This document shows positions 61,887-64,000 of a stretch of 64,000 nt of DNA, piece by piece. Each line of letters starts with the position of its first letter. The stretch's first letter is position 1. The notes beneath the pieces were generated by a model. That model searched no databases. It saw only the letters and a program-made list of their open reading frames with translations, and was not told the origin of the DNA. The position numbers and the translations under genes were made by a program. The DNA comes from Rhodobacter aestuarii (lineage in GTDB: Bacteria > Pseudomonadota > Alphaproteobacteria > Rhodobacterales > Rhodobacteraceae), in the NCBI RefSeq assembly GCF_900156655.1, contig NZ_FTOG01000007.1, forward strand, positions 186,001-250,000. Direction: 5' to 3'.

Positions 61887-61909
61887 GGGCGCCTTCGGGC
61901 GCCCTTTTT
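61887..61909 (+). terminator. fabI terminator with UUCG tetraloop
   Basis: GGGCGCC (61887-61893) and GGCGCCC (61898-61904) flank TTCG, then five T. It borders the 3' end of the convergent gene. Confidence 0.85.
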
Positions 61910-62510
61910 AATCGGTGTCTTGGTCCAAATCGCGCAACGCGCGGCGCAGTTTCGGGCTTTGCTTTTGGAACCCCTCGGCATCGCCGAAATCGCAGAAATT
62001 GCCGTAATAGGGATGCACGCCCTTCACCCGCTGGGCATGTTTGATCGGGCACCAATATTGTTCGGTCCGCGCGGCGACCTCGCGCACATAGGACACAACG
62101 CCATTGCCATAACCGCAATACATGCAGTTCACCTTCTGCACGATGTTGAGATAGGCAAGGTTCTGGCGGTCAATCACCACATGATCGCGCCGTTTCACCA
62201 GCGCGATGCCGTAAACCGGAAAACAGACGCGCTGATAAATCGTCACGAACAGATCCAGCAGCACAAACGGGATGAAGACCGCATAGATAAAGGGGGCGGT
62301 CAGCACCACCAACAGCCGGGTGCGGCGCAAAAACAACCACCATCGCACCCGTGCCATACGGTGCGCATCGCGCACGCCTTCTTCAAACTCGATCCGGCCT
62401 TGGGTGAAGCGGTAGCGCCATTGCGCGCGGCTTTGCTCCCAAGCCTCTTCGACCTGCGCCTCTATCTCGGCAAGGCGCGCTTGCAATTGTTCTAGCCTGT
62501 TGTCGCTCAT
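61908..62510 (-). CDS. Membrane protein with CxxC pair, unknown function
   Basis: 200 residues. An N-terminal coiled coil (RLEQLQARLAEIEAQVEEAWEQS, outline) is followed by WRYRFTQGRIEFEEGVRDAHRMARV, then hydrophobic helices (LLVVLTAPFIYAVFIPFVLLDLFVTIYQ, outline). The C-terminal part has VNCMYCGYGNGVVSYVREV with a CxxC pair and TEQYWCPIKHAQRVKG and GNFCDFGD with further Cys and His, suggesting a metal or Fe-S site. The family seems widespread in proteobacteria, but I know no function. Confidence 0.7.
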   Translation of the reverse strand: MSDNRLEQLQARLAEIEAQVEEAWEQSRAQWRYRFTQGRIEFEEGVRDAHRMARVRWWLFLRRTRLLVVLTAPFIYAVFIPFVLLDLFVTIYQRVCFPVYGIALVKRRDHVVIDRQNLAYLNIVQKVNCMYCGYGNGVVSYVREVAARTEQYWCPIKHAQRVKGVHPYYGNFCDFGDAEGFQKQSPKLRRALRDLDQDTD

Positions 62511-62571
62511 GGTTTTCCCCGCCCCAGTCGCTATGATGGCGTGATAATGCGCGCATCATGGGGGGAAGGCT

Positions 62572-63414
62572 ATGGAGTTGCAGCAGTTTATCGCGCCCGA
62601 CGGGGCAAAATTGGCATGGCGTGATCAGGGCGAAGGCGCGGCGTTGATTATGTTGCCGGGGCTCACGCGCACGGGGGCCGATTTTGACTATCTGCTGCCG
62701 CATCTGCCGGGCGGGCTGCGGGTGATCCGCCCCGATTATCGTGGCCGGGGTGGCAGCGATTGGACAGGGGCCGCCAGCTACACCGTGATCCAAGAAGCCG
62801 CCGATCTGGTGGCGCTGATGGATCATCTGGGGCTCGAGAAGGCGGCGCTGCTGGGCACCTCGCGCGGCGGGATGATCGCCATGTATATGGCGGCGGTGCC
62901 CGAGATGCGCGCACGGCTTACGGGCATTTGTCTCAATGATATTGGCCCGGTGATCGAACATGACGGGCTGATGCGGATTTTTGATTATCTGGGCCGCAAT
63001 CCGGTCGCCAAGACCTATGCGGAGCTTGCCGAGGCTTTGCCGCGCCTGATGGCAGGCTTTGCCAATGTGCCCGCCAGCCGTTGGGCCGAAGAGGTTACGC
63101 GGCACTATCATGAGACCGCGCAGGGGCTGCGTATCAATTACGACCCGGCGTTGCGCGAGTCTTTCCTTGCGGCCTTTCAGGGCGGTAAGGTGCCAGCGGC
63201 TTGGCCGCTTTTTGAGGCCTGCGCGGGCCTACCTTTGGCGCTGTTGCGGGGCGCGAATTCAGACCTGTTGAGCCGGGATACGGTGGCCGAAATGCGCCGC
63301 CGCCGCCCCGATATGCTGTTTGCCGAGGTGCCCGACCGCGCGCATATCCCGTTTCTCGATGAGCCCGAGAGTATCGCGCTCATCCGTGAGTGGCTGGCTC
63401 AGATCAGCGCCTGA
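62572..63414 (+). CDS. Alpha/beta hydrolase
   Basis: 280 residues, ATG 62572. Oxyanion region LPGLTRTGADFDYLLPHL, nucleophile elbow LGTSRGGMIAM (Ser in GTSRG), catalytic Asp near LSRDTVAEM and His in VPDRAHIPFLDEP, with the usual cap between. Substrate unknown; esterase, lactonase or dehalogenase types share this form. Its stop overlaps the RND gene end by 11 bp on the opposite strand. Confidence 0.88.
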   Translation: MELQQFIAPDGAKLAWRDQGEGAALIMLPGLTRTGADFDYLLPHLPGGLRVIRPDYRGRGGSDWTGAASYTVIQEAADLVALMDHLGLEKAALLGTSRGGMIAMYMAAVPEMRARLTGICLNDIGPVIEHDGLMRIFDYLGRNPVAKTYAELAEALPRLMAGFANVPASRWAEEVTRHYHETAQGLRINYDPALRESFLAAFQGGKVPAAWPLFEACAGLPLALLRGANSDLLSRDTVAEMRRRRPDMLFAEVPDRAHIPFLDEPESIALIREWLAQISA

Positions 63415-64000
63415 GCCTCGGCGCCAACCCACCCCAAAGCGCCATAAGCGCCGCCGCCAAAACCGAAAGGCCCACCGCAGCGGCCAAGAAACTTGCGGTG
63501 TCCAAGCTGCCCGCTTGCAACCATGCCCAAGCGAGCATGGCTTGCCCCACAACCACGGCCCCCATCGCCCCCCAAAGTCCTTGCCGAACAGCGGCGGGGC
63601 TTTGCGGTGCTTGGGCAAGCCGTAGCGCGGTTTTCAGTGCCAGCGCGGCATCATGGCGGATCACCATCAGCGCGGGCACCAATGTGAGCACAATAAAGAA
63701 CCCGGTGCTCAGGCCATAAACCAGCGTCACCACCGTGGGTTTGAGAAACAAAGATTGCCGACTTTGTTCAAACATCAGCGGCGCAAGTCCCAAGACGGTG
63801 GTGAGTGTGGTCAGCATAATTGGGCGTAGCCGCTCGCGCGCGGCGATGCGCGCGGCCACCGCCATCGGCAGGCGTTTGGCATAGTCTTGGATCGTGGTCA
63901 CCAAGACGATGGCATCGTTGATAATGATCCCCGACATGCCGATTAGCCCGATGATCGTGAAAAGCGACATGGCAAGGCCGAAGTCCAGATGCCCCCAGAC
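63404..64000 (-). CDS. RND family efflux transporter, C-terminal part (cut by window edge)
   Basis: The frame continues beyond 64000; 198 codons are inside the window. GLIGMSGIIINDAIVLVTTIQDYA, followed by RLRPIMLTTLTTVLGLAPLMF, is the TM10-TM11 segment of HAE-type RND pumps (outline), and the last helices follow (LVYGLSTGFFIVLTLVPALMVI). After that come two or three additional hydrophobic helices (GLWGAMGAVVVGQAMLAWAWL, ASFLAAAVGLSVLAAALMALWGGL) beyond the usual end of RND pumps. The pump should export hydrophobic compounds with a membrane-fusion partner encoded outside. Confidence 0.88.
   Translation of the reverse strand, partial: VWGHLDFGLAMSLFTIIGLIGMSGIIINDAIVLVTTIQDYAKRLPMAVAARIAARERLRPIMLTTLTTVLGLAPLMFEQSRQSLFLKPTVVTLVYGLSTGFFIVLTLVPALMVIRHDAALALKTALRLAQAPQSPAAVRQGLWGAMGAVVVGQAMLAWAWLQAGSLDTASFLAAAVGLSVLAAALMALWGGLAPRLRR

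Overview
The window looks like chromosomal DNA of a GC-rich alphaproteobacterium of the order Rhodobacterales (Rhodobacter-like). The evidence is an Irr-type Fur regulator divergent from fabA-fabB-fabI, a CowN protein, an alphaproteobacterial LexA box (GTTC-N7-GTTC), an AspRS with the non-discriminating signature, a holin/GH108 endolysin pair like the gene-transfer-agent lysis genes, and a deoC/aldehyde-dehydrogenase pair. Coding density is high, genes are short-spaced on both strands, and I see no rRNA, tRNA, insertion sequence, prophage or CRISPR array. Two genes are cut by the window edges (1-150 and 63404-64000).

Layout. 1-11.5 kb: cation efflux, an SH3 protein, a 2-hydroxyacid dehydrogenase, two small paralogous Ala/Gln/Ser-rich proteins that share an upstream 29-bp element, a large dimethylglycine/sarcosine dehydrogenase-type flavoprotein, a GH25 lipoprotein, an EF-hand protein, an AhpD-like protein, an amino-acid oxidase-like flavoprotein and a beta-barrel protein. 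11.6-21.1 kb: housekeeping genes (carB, aspS) with GNAT, receiver, methylmalonyl-CoA epimerase, nitroreductase and DUF167 genes. 21.2-27.9 kb: a compact seven-gene operon built around a divergent AAA+ ATPase, with coiled-coil and membrane proteins and no recognised function. This is the best candidate here for an undescribed system. 28-31 kb: deoC and an ALDH-family protein that has lost all catalytic residues.

31.8-37.3 kb: a secreted ClpP/crotonase-like protein, cowN (CO protection of nitrogenase) behind two tandem CooA-type boxes and a possible sigma-54 promoter, glyoxalase, divergent mntH/mntR around a candidate MntR box, and a DUF4130/radical-SAM DNA-repair pair directly behind a LexA box. 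37.5-47.6 kb: chemoreceptor, NDH-2 fused to a cyclic-nucleotide domain, glycerate kinase, lipoprotein, an EAL protein with degenerate GGDEF, metG and arginase. 47.6-53.1 kb: holin-endolysin, ccmE, argC, DUF805 protein, murI and a LysR regulator. 53.1-64 kb: a possible sRNA, a secreted protein, purL, a sulfotransferase-like protein, the bolA/grxD iron-sulfur pair, irr, fabA-fabB-fabI, a CxxC membrane protein, an alpha/beta hydrolase and the end of an RND pump.

Several regulatory circuits can be read from the DNA: CO (CooA) on cowN, SOS (LexA) on the radical-SAM operon, manganese (MntR) on mntH. The presence of cowN implies that the organism, or a recent ancestor, fixes nitrogen with a molybdenum nitrogenase, although no nif gene lies in this window. 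All family names rest on motif reading from memory; no database search was run.
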